Both the position numbers and the translations under genes were made by a program. From NCBI RefSeq assembly GCF_000283655.1, contig NC_016623.1, forward strand, positions 186,001-250,000: a stretch of 64,000 nt of DNA. Direction: 5' to 3'. Source of the stretch: Azospirillum lipoferum 4B (lineage in GTDB: Bacteria; Pseudomonadota; Alphaproteobacteria; Azospirillales; Azospirillaceae). Positions 16,354-25,125 of the stretch are shown in pieces; positions within the stretch are counted from its first letter, which is position 1, and each line of letters starts with the position of its first letter. The notes below the pieces were generated by a model, which did no database searches, had not been told where the DNA came from, and saw only the letters and a list, made by a program, of their open reading frames with translations.

Positions 16354-17979
16354 TCAGACCCAACCGTCGGCAAGGCCGGGACGCGGATGCGGCGGCGTGA
16401 ACAGTCCGGGTGCCTGATACACCGGGCGGTCGGCCGGCCGGCCGAAGTGATAGCCCTGGGCCAGTTCGAAGCCCCAGGCGTTGAGCTGCGCCGCCTGGTC
16501 GGGGGTTTCCACCATCTCGGCGATCACCTGCACGCGGACCTCCCGGCACAGGCCCACCATGGCGCGCAGGATGGCATCGTCGCGCGGGCTGCCGCCCAGC
16601 CGCTTCACATAGCTGCCGTCGATCTTCACGAAATCGACCGGCAGCGCCTGGATATAGGGGAAGGAGGCGGCCCCGGCGCCGAAATCGTCCAGACAGATGC
16701 GGTGCCCGGCGCGGCGCAGATCCTCCAGGATGCGGGCGGCGCGCGGCAGATCGGTGAGCCCCGTCGACTCCGTCACCTCCACCAGCAGGCGGGACCGCAA
16801 CGCCGGATTGCGGGCGACCAGTTGCTGGAAGGCGACGACGAAGATATCGCTGCCCAGCGACGCCGCCGACATGTTGACGGCGATCTGCGGGCCGGGATCG
16901 GCGGCCAGAACCTCCAGCGCCTTCTCGCAGACCAGCAGGTCGACGTCATGGACCATGCCCACCTCCTCGGCGAAGGCGATGGTCGGACCCGGCGCGCCGT
17001 TCGGGAAACGGGCCAGCGCCTCGTAATGGTGCAGCCCGCCGGTGGCGAGCGAGACGATGGGCTGGAACTGCAGCTTCAGCCGGTCGTCGCTCAGGGTGGA
17101 GCGCAGGCTGGTCACCCGCGTCACCGTCTGGTCGACCAGCAGCTTCACCGCGTCATGCATGGTGGCGATGTCGAAGCCGGTGCCATCCTCGGCGAAGCTC
17201 TTTACCGTGAACATCAGCACCCGGCCGGCATCCTCCCGGCTGAGGCCGGGCGCCACCATGTCGAGCGTCATGTTCTCCGAAGCCAGGGGCAGGCCGTCGG
17301 GCGACAGGCCGGCGCCGGTCAGCGCGATCTCGCTGGCGAGCGCACCGGCGGACACGTCGCTGCCATGGACAAGGCCGAAGCGGTCTTCCCCCAGCCGGGT
17401 CGCCAAGGTGTCGTCGGCGGCATGGACGCGCAACAGCGCCCCCACCTCTCCCAGCAGGCGCAGAGTCAATTCGGGTCCGAGCCGCGACTTTACCTCGCCG
17501 AAATCGGCGATCTTGATCAGCGTCAGCTTCGGCGGTGCGTTGCCGACATGGACGCCGAACCGCTCGCCCAACTGCGACTGGAAGGCGTCCGGGTCGAGAA
17601 GCCCGGTCTCCGCATCGCGGGCCGGCTGCGCCCTGCTGCCGTCGCCGCTCTCCGACCGCGTGAGCGTCAGCTGCACATTGGGGGAACGGCCGAGCCGGTA
17701 GCCGGACAGGTTGGCCTGAACGCCGCCGGCAAGCGACACGGCACGCGAGTTCAGCCGGCGGTTGGAGCCGGCAGTGCGCAGCAGGCGCCGCACCAGCCCG
17801 CGGTCGCCGGCCGCAACCACCCGGTCGATGGGCTGGCCGATCAGGTCGGCATCCGTAATGCCCAGGAGATTCTGCAAGGCACCGGCCGCGAAGGCGATGG
17901 TCCCGCGCGCATCCACTTCGATCAGCACATCCGCGTTGGCGAACGCGAAGCCGAGGAAGCGTGCGACGTCCGATGTCAT
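16354..17979 (-). CDS. PAS / degenerate GGDEF / EAL c-di-GMP phosphodiesterase
   Basis: A 541-residue soluble signalling protein. Residues ~10-110 form a PAS-like domain (VLIEVDARGTIAFAAGALQNLLG). A central GGDEF-like part lacks the GGDEF motif (reads LGEDRFGLVHG) and is probably regulatory. The C-terminal EAL domain has the full set: HHYEALARFP, AVNMSAASL, VEVTESTGL, LDDFGAGAASF, VDFVKIDGSY, AEMVETPDQA and LAQGYHFGRP, so it should hydrolyse c-di-GMP to pGpG. A second c-di-GMP gene starts about 190 bases away on the same strand. Input signal unknown. Confidence 0.9.
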   Translation of the reverse strand: MTSDVARFLGFAFANADVLIEVDARGTIAFAAGALQNLLGITDADLIGQPIDRVVAAGDRGLVRRLLRTAGSNRRLNSRAVSLAGGVQANLSGYRLGRSPNVQLTLTRSESGDGSRAQPARDAETGLLDPDAFQSQLGERFGVHVGNAPPKLTLIKIADFGEVKSRLGPELTLRLLGEVGALLRVHAADDTLATRLGEDRFGLVHGSDVSAGALASEIALTGAGLSPDGLPLASENMTLDMVAPGLSREDAGRVLMFTVKSFAEDGTGFDIATMHDAVKLLVDQTVTRVTSLRSTLSDDRLKLQFQPIVSLATGGLHHYEALARFPNGAPGPTIAFAEEVGMVHDVDLLVCEKALEVLAADPGPQIAVNMSAASLGSDIFVVAFQQLVARNPALRSRLLVEVTESTGLTDLPRAARILEDLRRAGHRICLDDFGAGAASFPYIQALPVDFVKIDGSYVKRLGGSPRDDAILRAMVGLCREVRVQVIAEMVETPDQAAQLNAWGFELAQGYHFGRPADRPVYQAPGLFTPPHPRPGLADGWV

Positions 17980-18168
17980 GGGGCCTCGACAGGGATCGCT
18001 GTGGGACAGGCGGTTTCCGACGCATCATATCGCCTGGGGCGAAATTATGTGTCTACTTAAGGTTCGCACCCTAAATGTAAAGGAAACCCTACCACTATCG
18101 AAATTTCGCGAACTCTGTGACCGGAAGCGCGGATGGGTTGCGGCGGTCAGAACCGACCGGATGGACTC

Positions 18169-20226
18169 TCAGGCCGGAACCACACTGTTGCAGAGGAAGG
18201 TCTCGAACTGGTCGACCGGCAGCGGCCGGCTGATCAGGAAGCCCTGGATGCGGGTACAGCGCTGCTGGCGCAGCATGTCGGCCTGCTCCTGCGTTTCCAC
18301 CCCTTCGGCGATGGTGTCGAAGCCCAGGCTTTCGGCAAGGTTCACGATGGTGCCGACGATGGCCGGATCGGTGCTGGACTTGACGATGTCGCGGACGAAG
18401 CTGCGGTCGATCTTCAGCGTGTCGATGGGGAAGCGCTTCAGATAGGCCAGCGAGGAATAGCCGGTGCCGAAATCGTCGATGGACAGGCGGACGCCGATGT
18501 CCTTCAGCCCGTTCAGGATGGTCACCGCCTTTTCGATGTCGCCGATCATGGCGCCCTCGGTCAGCTCCAGCTCCAGCCGGCCGGGCGGGATGCCGGCCGA
18601 CTCCACCACGCTGCGGACGAAACCGACGAGGCGGGCATCCTGGAACTGGCGCGGCGACAGGTTGACCGAAACGGACGGAATCGGCAGATCGCGCCCTATC
18701 CAGTCGGCCAGCCGGCGGCAGGATTCGATCAGCGTCCAGGCTCCGATTTCCCAGATCAGGCCGGTCTCCTCGGCCAGCGGGATGAACTCCGCCGGGCTGA
18801 CCATGCCGCGGATCGGATGGCGCCAGCGAATCAGCGCCTCCGCCCCGATGGTGCGGTTGCCGACCAGATCGATCTTCGGCTGGAAATGCAATTCGAACTC
18901 GCCGCCGCCGGTGGCGCGGCGCAGGTCGCTCTCCAGCCCCAGCGTGAAGCCCGACCGCTCGCGCATCCCGCCGTCGTAGAAGACGTATTTGTGCTCCGGG
19001 TTGCGCTTGGCGTGGTACATGGCGAGATCGGCGTTGCGCAGAAGCTGGTCCGCCGTTTCGCCGTCGTCGGGATAGAAGGCGATGCCGATGGAGGCACCGC
19101 AGAAAAGCTCCTGATTGCGGACGGCAAAGGGCTCGTCCATCGAATAGAGCACCTTTTCCACCAGCCGGGCACCGGCGGAGCGGTCGGCGGCGTCCGGTGC
19201 GACGATCAGGAACTCGTCCCCGCCCAGCCGGCCGACGGTGTCGGTCATGCGGGTGCAGTTGCGCAGGCGCCGCGCCACCAGCTTCAGCAATTCGTCGCCG
19301 GCATGGTGGCCCAGCGTGTCGTTGACCTGCTTGAAGCGGTTGAGGTCGAGGAAGGCGACGGCGACCTTGCTCTTGCTGCGCTGGGCGCGGACGATCGCCT
19401 CCTCCAGCCTTTCGCAGACCAGCCAGCGGTTGGGCAGGTCGGTCAGCCGGTCGAAGCTGGCCTGATAGCGGATCTGGTGTTCCTGCGACTTGCGCTGGCT
19501 GATGTCGGCGATGGTGAGGACATAATGCTCCAGCACGCCGTTGGGCGCGCGGACCGACGTCACCGACAAAGCGGCGGCGAAGGCGTCACCGGAATGGCGG
19601 AAGCTGGTGACCTCCCCCTGCCAGCGGCCGGACTGGCGCGCTGTGGTCCAGATGGCGTCGATGAAGTCGCGTTCGTGCGAACCCGGCGCGAAGAGCACCA
19701 GCGGCCGGCGCAGCAGCTCCTCCCGCTGGAAGCCGGTCATGATCTCGTAGGCCGGGTTGATCGCCTGGACGGTCAGTTCGGGATCGACGATCAGGATGCC
19801 GTCGGCGACGCTGTCGAACACGGTGGCGAGCAGCCGGATCTTCTCCTCGTGCTGCTTGCGTTCGGTGATGTCCTGGACGGTGCCTTCGTAATAGCGGATG
19901 CGGCCGTCGGCATCGCGCACGCAGCGCGCGCTTTCCGAAATCCAGATGATCGAGCCGTCGCGGCGGAAGACGCGCGCCTCGAAACTGTGGACGCGGTCCT
20001 GGCGGGCCATCAGGTCGGCGAAGGCCTCGCGCTTGCCGGGATCGACGTAGAGCTGGCAGGCGATATCGGTGAGGTTGGCGATCAGGTCGTCCGGCGACGC
20101 GTACCCGTAGATGTCGGCAAGCGCCGGATTGACCCGGAGGTAACGCCCATCGACGGTGGTCTGGTAAATCCCCTCGACTGCATTCTCGAAGATGCTGCGA
20201 TACTGCTCTTCCGTCTCATGACTCAT
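18169..20226 (-). CDS. PAS-PAS-GGDEF-EAL c-di-GMP turnover protein
   Basis: A 685-residue protein with two PAS domains (first QYRSIFENAVEGIYQTTVDG, second LLATVFDSVADGILIVDPE), a canonical GGDEF domain (RLGGDEFLIVAPD, preceded by DLNRFKQVNDTLGHHAGD) and a canonical EAL domain (AEALIRWRHP, VNLSPRQF, LELTEGAM, IDDFGTGYSSL, LKIDRSFV, AEGVETQEQ). Both synthesis and hydrolysis residues are intact, so one activity may dominate or be switched by the PAS input. No transmembrane segment is seen. The ATG at 20226 is chosen; the longer frame lacks a good start. It probably controls motility or attachment through c-di-GMP. Confidence 0.92.
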   Translation of the reverse strand: MSHETEEQYRSIFENAVEGIYQTTVDGRYLRVNPALADIYGYASPDDLIANLTDIACQLYVDPGKREAFADLMARQDRVHSFEARVFRRDGSIIWISESARCVRDADGRIRYYEGTVQDITERKQHEEKIRLLATVFDSVADGILIVDPELTVQAINPAYEIMTGFQREELLRRPLVLFAPGSHERDFIDAIWTTARQSGRWQGEVTSFRHSGDAFAAALSVTSVRAPNGVLEHYVLTIADISQRKSQEHQIRYQASFDRLTDLPNRWLVCERLEEAIVRAQRSKSKVAVAFLDLNRFKQVNDTLGHHAGDELLKLVARRLRNCTRMTDTVGRLGGDEFLIVAPDAADRSAGARLVEKVLYSMDEPFAVRNQELFCGASIGIAFYPDDGETADQLLRNADLAMYHAKRNPEHKYVFYDGGMRERSGFTLGLESDLRRATGGGEFELHFQPKIDLVGNRTIGAEALIRWRHPIRGMVSPAEFIPLAEETGLIWEIGAWTLIESCRRLADWIGRDLPIPSVSVNLSPRQFQDARLVGFVRSVVESAGIPPGRLELELTEGAMIGDIEKAVTILNGLKDIGVRLSIDDFGTGYSSLAYLKRFPIDTLKIDRSFVRDIVKSSTDPAIVGTIVNLAESLGFDTIAEGVETQEQADMLRQQRCTRIQGFLISRPLPVDQFETFLCNSVVPA

Positions 20227-20683
20227 GATACGCGCCTCATCCGACGCCAATCCCGAACCGCCTGGAAACAACATAAGCGCACAACTCAAACAACGATTGT
20301 GGAATTTCCACCTTTCCGCAATGCGGCAAAGTAGACGCCGGCCCGACAACGCCCGTCAAGCGCCATCGGCGATACTGTGGCATAGTATGAAGGGAAAATA
20401 TAACAAAAAGGTAACCCATCCTGTCCCATGAGTACGGGCCTTTCCGGCGCGGAGAGACAAGCCATTGATAAAGAATAATTATTTTCCAGCGCTTTATTGA
20501 AAAGCTGAAAGACTGGGCTCGGCGAGCGGGATGTCCCCCTGCTGCAGGTTCACGGTCATCCCTATACGAATGGCTGTTTCTTACTCATCGCCGCACAGTT
20601 TCTGGGCAATTGCCATCGCAAGCGCCGGCATCGGCAAGCTGCACGGTTGTGGAAATCGGCCCGTTTCCAGGCATCGGACGGGC
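20227..20683. other. AT-richer intergenic region before the FNT channel gene
   Basis: The ~650 bases between the divergent PAS-GGDEF-EAL and FNT genes hold no gene I can support; open frames here read as shadows. 20390-20520 is clearly AT-richer than its surroundings (runs such as AAAATATAACAAAAAGG and AAAGAATAATTATTTTCC), and is a good place for upstream activator binding. A single half-site TTGAT (20465-20469) is seen, without its FNR partner. The sigma-54-like promoter at 20684 is listed separately. Confidence 0.5.
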
Positions 20684-20699
20684 TGGCACGCCCCGTGCA
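20684..20699 (+). promoter_or_regulatory. Sigma-54-type promoter upstream of the FNT channel gene
   Basis: TGGCACG-CCCC-GTGCA matches the RpoN consensus TGGCACG-N4-TTGCA at all but one base. The invariant GG (20685-20686) and GC (20697-20698) are spaced as required for -24/-12. RNA would start near 20710, about 165 bases before the ATG of the channel gene. RpoN control fits a nitrogen (nitrite) transporter; an NtrC or NasR-like activator site was not recognised. Confidence 0.6.
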
Positions 20700-20876
20700 A
20701 AGTTGTCGGCGGCAAGCCAACGGCGGCTTGACCAGCGCGGGACCAACGGCTCGGCTCGCACCCAAATCACACGCAACGCGTCCGCCATTTCCTGGCCCCC
20801 GCACCGGACCGGTGCCGCACGGGCCGGACCCGACGCTGCTTGCCGTTCCTTCAGCACAGTTCCAAGGGGACTTGTC

Positions 20877-21713
20877 ATGTCGTATCTGGTGCCCTCCGAG
20901 TTCGTCACCAAAATGGTGGATGCCGGCGAATCCAAGATTTTCATGTCCACCCGCGACACCGTCATCCGGGCCTTCATGGCGGGTGCGATCCTGGCGCTCG
21001 CAGCGGTCTTCGCCGTCACGGTCACGGTCCAGACGGGGTTCCCGATCATCGGCGCCATCCTGTTCCCGGTCGGCTTCTGCATGCTGTATCTGCTGGGCTT
21101 CGACCTGCTGACGGGCGTGTTCGTGCTGACGCCGCTGGCGCTGATCGACAAGCGGCCGGGCGTGACCGTCGGCGGCATCCTGCGCAACTGGGGGCTGGTC
21201 TTCCTCGGCAACTTCCTGGGCGCGCTGACGGTCGCCGTGATGATGTCGGTCGTCTTCACCTACGGCTTCTCCACCCCGCCGGACAAGGTCGGCTCGGTCA
21301 TCTCGCACATCGGCGAGAACCGGACGCTGGGCTATGCGCAGTATGGCGCGGCCGGTATGCTGACCATCTTCCTGCGCGGCGTGCTGTGCAACTGGATGGT
21401 TTCCACCGGCGTGGTGGGGGCGATGATCTCCACCTCCGTCAGCGGCAAGGTGATCGCCATGTGGATGCCGATCATGCTGTTCTTCGGCATGACCTTCGAG
21501 CATTCGGTGGTGAACATGTTCCTGTTCCCGTCGGCGATGCTGATGGGCGGCAACTTCTCGGTCATGGACTACATGATCTGGAACGAGCTGCCGACGGTGC
21601 TGGGCAATCTGGTCGGCGGGCTGGCCTTCACCGGCCTGACGCTCTACGCCACCCATGTCCGCACCGCGCCGAAGCGCCGCCTGCAGCAGACCGGCCTGCA
21701 GCCGGCCGAGTGA
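20877..21713 (+). CDS. Formate/nitrite transporter (FNT) family channel
   Basis: A 278-residue six-helix channel of the FocA/NirC family, which moves formate, nitrite or hydrosulfide across the inner membrane. Family signs are LYLLGFDLLTGVFVLTPLAL, GILRNWGLVFLGNFLGAL, the RGVLCNWMVSTGV segment, FFGMTFEHSVVNMFLFP and the final NLVGGLAFTGLTLY helix. The ATG at 20877 has AAGGGGA six bases upstream. A likely sigma-54 promoter (20684) precedes it and a terminator (21745) follows, then a phosphatase-kinase gene. Nitrite uptake (NirC-like) in nitrate assimilation fits this context better than formate export, but this is inference. Confidence 0.92.
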   Translation: MSYLVPSEFVTKMVDAGESKIFMSTRDTVIRAFMAGAILALAAVFAVTVTVQTGFPIIGAILFPVGFCMLYLLGFDLLTGVFVLTPLALIDKRPGVTVGGILRNWGLVFLGNFLGALTVAVMMSVVFTYGFSTPPDKVGSVISHIGENRTLGYAQYGAAGMLTIFLRGVLCNWMVSTGVVGAMISTSVSGKVIAMWMPIMLFFGMTFEHSVVNMFLFPSAMLMGGNFSVMDYMIWNELPTVLGNLVGGLAFTGLTLYATHVRTAPKRRLQQTGLQPAE

Positions 21714-21744
21714 CGCGCCCTTCCCTCCTCCAATGCTCAAAGCG

Positions 21745-21773
21745 ACCCCGGTCCGGTTCGGGCCGGGGTTTTC
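21745..21773 (+). terminator. Rho-independent terminator between the channel and kinase genes
   Basis: ACCCCGGTCC / GGGCCGGGG form a GC-rich hairpin followed by TTTT. It lies 32 bases after the channel stop and only ~20 bases before the phosphatase-kinase start, so it would lower or uncouple kinase expression. Confidence 0.8.
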
Positions 21774-21791
21774 CTTGACGGGACCGGCATC

Positions 21792-23516
21792 GTGAAAGAG
21801 TTGCGGATCTCCATCGGCCAATGGTCCGACAAGGGGCGGAAGGACGCCAACCAGGACTTTCACGGCGCCCTGATCCCGGTGGCGCCGCTTCTGGGGATGA
21901 AGGGCATCGCCCTGGCGCTGGCCGACGGCATCAGCAGCAGCCGGGTCAGCCACGTCGCCAGCGAATCCGCGGTGAAGAGCTTCCTGACCGACTATTACTG
22001 CACGCCGGAAAGCTGGTCGGTGAAGACGGCGGCGCAGCGCGTGCTGGCCGCGACCAATTCCTGGCTGCACGCCCAGAACCGGCGCAGCGAATACCGCTAC
22101 GACCAGGACCGCGGCTATGCCTGCACGCTGAGCGCGCTGGTGCTGAAATCGGCCACGGCGCACCTGTTCCATGTCGGCGATTCCCGCATCTACCGCGTCG
22201 CCGGCCGGTCGCTGGAGCAGCTGACCACCGATCACCGGGTGGTCGTCTCGTCGGAGGTCAGCTATCTCGGCCGGGCAATGGGCGTGGCGCCGCATCTGGA
22301 GATCGACTACCGCGAGGTGGCGGTGGAGCCGGGCGACGTCTTCCTGCTGGCGACCGACGGCGTCTATGAGCATGTCGATGCCGATTTTTTAATCAGCACG
22401 ATTGCCGCAAACTCGGACGATCTGGACCGGGCGGCGCGACTCGCGGTGGAGGAGGCGCTGCGCCGCGGCAGTCCGGACAATCTGACGATCCAGATCCTGC
22501 GCATCGACGCCGTGCCCGCTCCCGATGCCGGCGACCTGTTCCAACGCCTGTCCGACCTTCCGCTGCCGCCCCTGCTGGAGCCGCGGGCGGAGTTCGAGGG
22601 CTACCGGATTCTGCGGGAACTGCATGCCAGCAGCCGCAGCCATGTCTATCTCGCCCAGGATGGCGACGGCGGGCCGGCGGTGGTGCTGAAGGTTCCGGCC
22701 ATCGACCGGCGCGACGACCGCGCCCATCTGCGCCGCTTCCTGATGGAGGAATGGATCGCCCGTCGGGTGAACAGCCCCCATGTGCTGAAGCCGCCGCCGC
22801 AGAGCCGTCCGCGCCGCCACCTCTATGTGGTGACGGAATATATCGAGGGGCAAACACTGACCCAGTGGATGCGCGACCATCCCAGCCCCGACCTGCCCAC
22901 GGTGCGCGCCATCGTCGAGCAGATCGGCAAGGGGCTTCAGGCCTTCCACCGGCTGGAAATGCTGCACCAGGACCTGCGGCCCGACAACGTGATGATCGAC
23001 CGCACCGGCACCGCGAAGATCGTCGATTTCGGCTCGGTTCTGGTGCCCGGCATCCTGGAGACCATGCCGGACGCCGACCGCAGCGAAATCCTGGGCACCG
23101 TGCAGTACACCGCGCCGGAGTATTTCCTGGGCGAAGGCGGGACGCCGGCGTCGGATCTCTATGCGCTGGGGGTCATCGCCTATCAGATGCTGACCGGCAG
23201 GCTGCCCTATGGCGGCGATGCGGCGACGGCCACCACGCGGGCGCGCCAGCGCAAGCTGGTCTACCGCACCGCCCTCAACGACGAGCGGGACATTCCCGTC
23301 TGGCTGGACGGGGTGCTGCGCAAGGCGGCCCATCCGGACCCGGCCAAGCGCTATCAGGAATTGTCGGAGTTCCTGTACGACCTGCGCCACCCGCGCAAGC
23401 ATGCGGCAGGGGCGCGGCGCCGGCCGCTGATCGAGCGCAACCCGCTGGCCTTCTGGCAGGGGCTGTCGGCGCTGCTGGCGCTTGCGGTGCTGGTCCTGCT
23501 GGCCGGCCGGATCTGA
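21792..23516 (+). CDS. PP2C phosphatase-Ser/Thr kinase fusion, membrane-tethered
   Basis: A 574-residue bifunctional protein. Residues ~1-235 are a PP2C-type phosphatase (RISIGQWSDKGRKDANQDF, ALADGISSS, LFHVGDSRIYRV, LLATDGVYEHV, RGSPDNLTIQ). Residues ~265-530 are a Hanks-type kinase: VVLKVP (ATP lysine), catalytic loop HQDLRPDNVM (for HRDLKPEN), VDFGS (DFG) and YTAPEYFLGEG. A C-terminal helix (LSALLALAVLVLLAGRI) anchors it to the inner membrane. The start is a GTG at 21792. Similar fusions are linked to nitrate/nitrite transport genes in proteobacteria. Regulation of the adjacent channel by phosphorylation is plausible but unproven. Confidence 0.92.
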   Translation: MKELRISIGQWSDKGRKDANQDFHGALIPVAPLLGMKGIALALADGISSSRVSHVASESAVKSFLTDYYCTPESWSVKTAAQRVLAATNSWLHAQNRRSEYRYDQDRGYACTLSALVLKSATAHLFHVGDSRIYRVAGRSLEQLTTDHRVVVSSEVSYLGRAMGVAPHLEIDYREVAVEPGDVFLLATDGVYEHVDADFLISTIAANSDDLDRAARLAVEEALRRGSPDNLTIQILRIDAVPAPDAGDLFQRLSDLPLPPLLEPRAEFEGYRILRELHASSRSHVYLAQDGDGGPAVVLKVPAIDRRDDRAHLRRFLMEEWIARRVNSPHVLKPPPQSRPRRHLYVVTEYIEGQTLTQWMRDHPSPDLPTVRAIVEQIGKGLQAFHRLEMLHQDLRPDNVMIDRTGTAKIVDFGSVLVPGILETMPDADRSEILGTVQYTAPEYFLGEGGTPASDLYALGVIAYQMLTGRLPYGGDAATATTRARQRKLVYRTALNDERDIPVWLDGVLRKAAHPDPAKRYQELSEFLYDLRHPRKHAAGARRRPLIERNPLAFWQGLSALLALAVLVLLAGRI

Positions 23517-23562
23517 TTTGCCCGCCAGCAGGACGGACACGCCGACCGATATCAGTGCTCAG

Positions 23563-23753
23563 GGCAATCGCATTGGCATTCGAGCGAAGATGTTGCGCTT
23601 CGGATGCCCTTCTCCCCTTGCGGGAGAAGGGTTGGGATGAGGGGTGCAGCGACCGCAGGTCGTTGAAATCTTTAGACTTGCCCCCTCACCCCAACCCCTC
23701 TCCCGCAAGGGGAGAGGGGCTTCGCTCACGAACAAAATCCCAATGCGTTTGCC
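23563..23753. repeat. MITE-like palindromic repeat, family 1, copy 2
   Basis: This is the cleanest copy, 191 bases. Its ends are GGCAATCGCATTGG (23563-23576) and CCAATGCGTTTGCC (23740-23753), a 14-base terminal inverted repeat with one mismatch. Inside are CTTCTCCCCTTGCGGGAGAAG and, inverted, CTCTCCCGCAAGGGGAGAG, separated by a spacer with its own small hairpin (GACCGCAGGTC). It fills the convergent gap between the kinase gene and the zf-CHCC gene, so it may also act as a bidirectional terminator. No target-site duplication was seen. Confidence 0.82.
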
Positions 23754-23757
23754 TTGA

Positions 23758-23946
23758 TCAATGACCGTGGGCGACCTTGGCGCCTTCCTTCAGCTTGTAG
23801 ATGCGCGAGCAGTAGGGGCATTCCACCTGCCCTTCGCGATCCAGCGTCAGGTAGACCAGCGGATGGCCCAGCGCGCCGCCGCCGGCGTCGCACCCGACGG
23901 TCGAGGTTTCAACAAGGATCGTCTCGGTCGGCTGCATGGCAGTCAT
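23758..23946 (-). CDS. zf-CHCC zinc-finger protein (NDUFS6/complex I accessory-like)
   Basis: A 62-residue protein with the zf-CHCC pattern: C19 (VGCDAG), H28 (LGHPLVYL), then C43 and C46 (VECPYCSRIY). This is the bacterial relative of the NDUFS6 subunit of mitochondrial complex I, present as a stand-alone gene in most alphaproteobacteria. It is thought to bind zinc and to help assemble NADH dehydrogenase, though bacterial function is poorly tested. The family-1 repeat ends five bases before the stop. Confidence 0.9.
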   Translation of the reverse strand: MTAMQPTETILVETSTVGCDAGGGALGHPLVYLTLDREGQVECPYCSRIYKLKEGAKVAHGH

Positions 23947-24126
23947 CCTCTGTTTTGACAGGCGCGCCGGTTCACGCCATCGTGGACACGCCCGCTGTCC
24001 GGGCCCCCGTCGAGAGGTACCGCGCGCGCGGGCCGGATGATACCCATCGCGCGCCGCGGATCAACGGGGGAAACCACCGGATCGCCGGGCTTTTTCGCCA
24101 ACCGCAATCATCATGGTTCAGGATCA

Positions 24127-25125
24127 ATGGCCGCGCCCACCGATACCCCCACGCCCGTCTCGCTCCCGGCCAACGCGGTCGAGCTGCGCGGCCTGACCAA
24201 GATCTACCAGCCGACCGGAAAGGCCGGGCCGAAGCATGCGCTGAAGGGCATCGACCTCGCCATTCCGCGCGGGTCGCTGTTCGGGCTTCTCGGCCCCAAC
24301 GGCGCCGGCAAGTCGACGATGATCAACATCCTCGCCGGGCTGGTGAACAAGACCGGCGGCACCGCCAGCATCTGGGGCCACGAGGTGTCGGAGCGGCCGC
24401 GCCGCGCCCGCGCCTCCATCGGCGTGGTGCCGCAGGAACTGAACATGGATCCCTTCTTCACCCCGCGCGAGATGCTGGAGCTTCAGGCCGGCCTCTACGG
24501 CGTGCCGAAGAAGGAACGCCGGACGGAGGAGTTGCTGGACGCCGTCGGGCTGTCCGACAAGGCCGATGCCCACGCCCGCTCGCTGTCGGGCGGCATGAAG
24601 CGCCGGCTGATGGTGGCGAAGGCGATGGTGCACACCCCGCCGGTCCTGATCCTGGACGAGCCGACCGCCGGCGTCGACGTGGAGCTGCGCCGCCAGCTCT
24701 GGGATTATGTGCGCACGCTCAACAAGTCCGGCACCACCGTGCTGCTGACCACCCATTACCTCCAGGAGGCGGAGGAGCTGTGCGACACCATCGCCATCAT
24801 CAACCACGGACAGGTGGTGGCCTGCGAGCCGAAGACGACTCTGCTGCGCCGGGTGGACAACAAGGCGCTCTGCCTGACGCTGGAGCGCGACCTGTCCGCC
24901 GCCCCGTCCTCGCTTGAAGGCTATACGGTGGAGTTGCCGGAGCCGCGGCGGATGGTGGTCCGCTATCAGCCCAGCCGCCAGCGCGCGGGCGCCATCCTGT
25001 CGGCGCTGGCCGCATCGGGCATCGGCATCATCGATGTCACGACCGAGGAATCGGATCTGGAGGATATATTCCTCCAACTGACGGGTGGTGCGCACGGCAA
25101 CACAGGGGTAATCCATGCGGCGTAG
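24127..25125 (+). CDS. ABC transporter ATP-binding protein
   Basis: A 332-residue ATPase with Walker A GPNGAGKST, Q-loop VVPQELN, ABC signature LSGGMKRRLMVAKAM, Walker B LILDEPTAGVD and the TTHYLQEAEELCD H-loop. The sequence is closest in style to ATPases of ABC-2 type exporters (lipid, drug or polysaccharide). The ATG at 24127 has AGGA just upstream. The stop overlaps the next gene by 11 bases, so the two are translationally coupled. No permease gene is adjacent, so the transported substrate and the membrane partner are missing here. Confidence 0.93.
   Translation: MAAPTDTPTPVSLPANAVELRGLTKIYQPTGKAGPKHALKGIDLAIPRGSLFGLLGPNGAGKSTMINILAGLVNKTGGTASIWGHEVSERPRRARASIGVVPQELNMDPFFTPREMLELQAGLYGVPKKERRTEELLDAVGLSDKADAHARSLSGGMKRRLMVAKAMVHTPPVLILDEPTAGVDVELRRQLWDYVRTLNKSGTTVLLTTHYLQEAEELCDTIAIINHGQVVACEPKTTLLRRVDNKALCLTLERDLSAAPSSLEGYTVELPEPRRMVVRYQPSRQRAGAILSALAASGIGIIDVTTEESDLEDIFLQLTGGAHGNTGVIHAA

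Noticed and set aside
20465-20478. FNR/Anr box near the FNT channel gene
   Set aside because: Only the TTGAT half-site matches; the ATCAA half is missing.
20562-22373. Minus-strand frame of 603 codons opposite the FNT and phosphatase-kinase genes
   Set aside because: Covers two well-supported plus-strand genes and their promoter; His/Asp/Gln-rich shadow composition.
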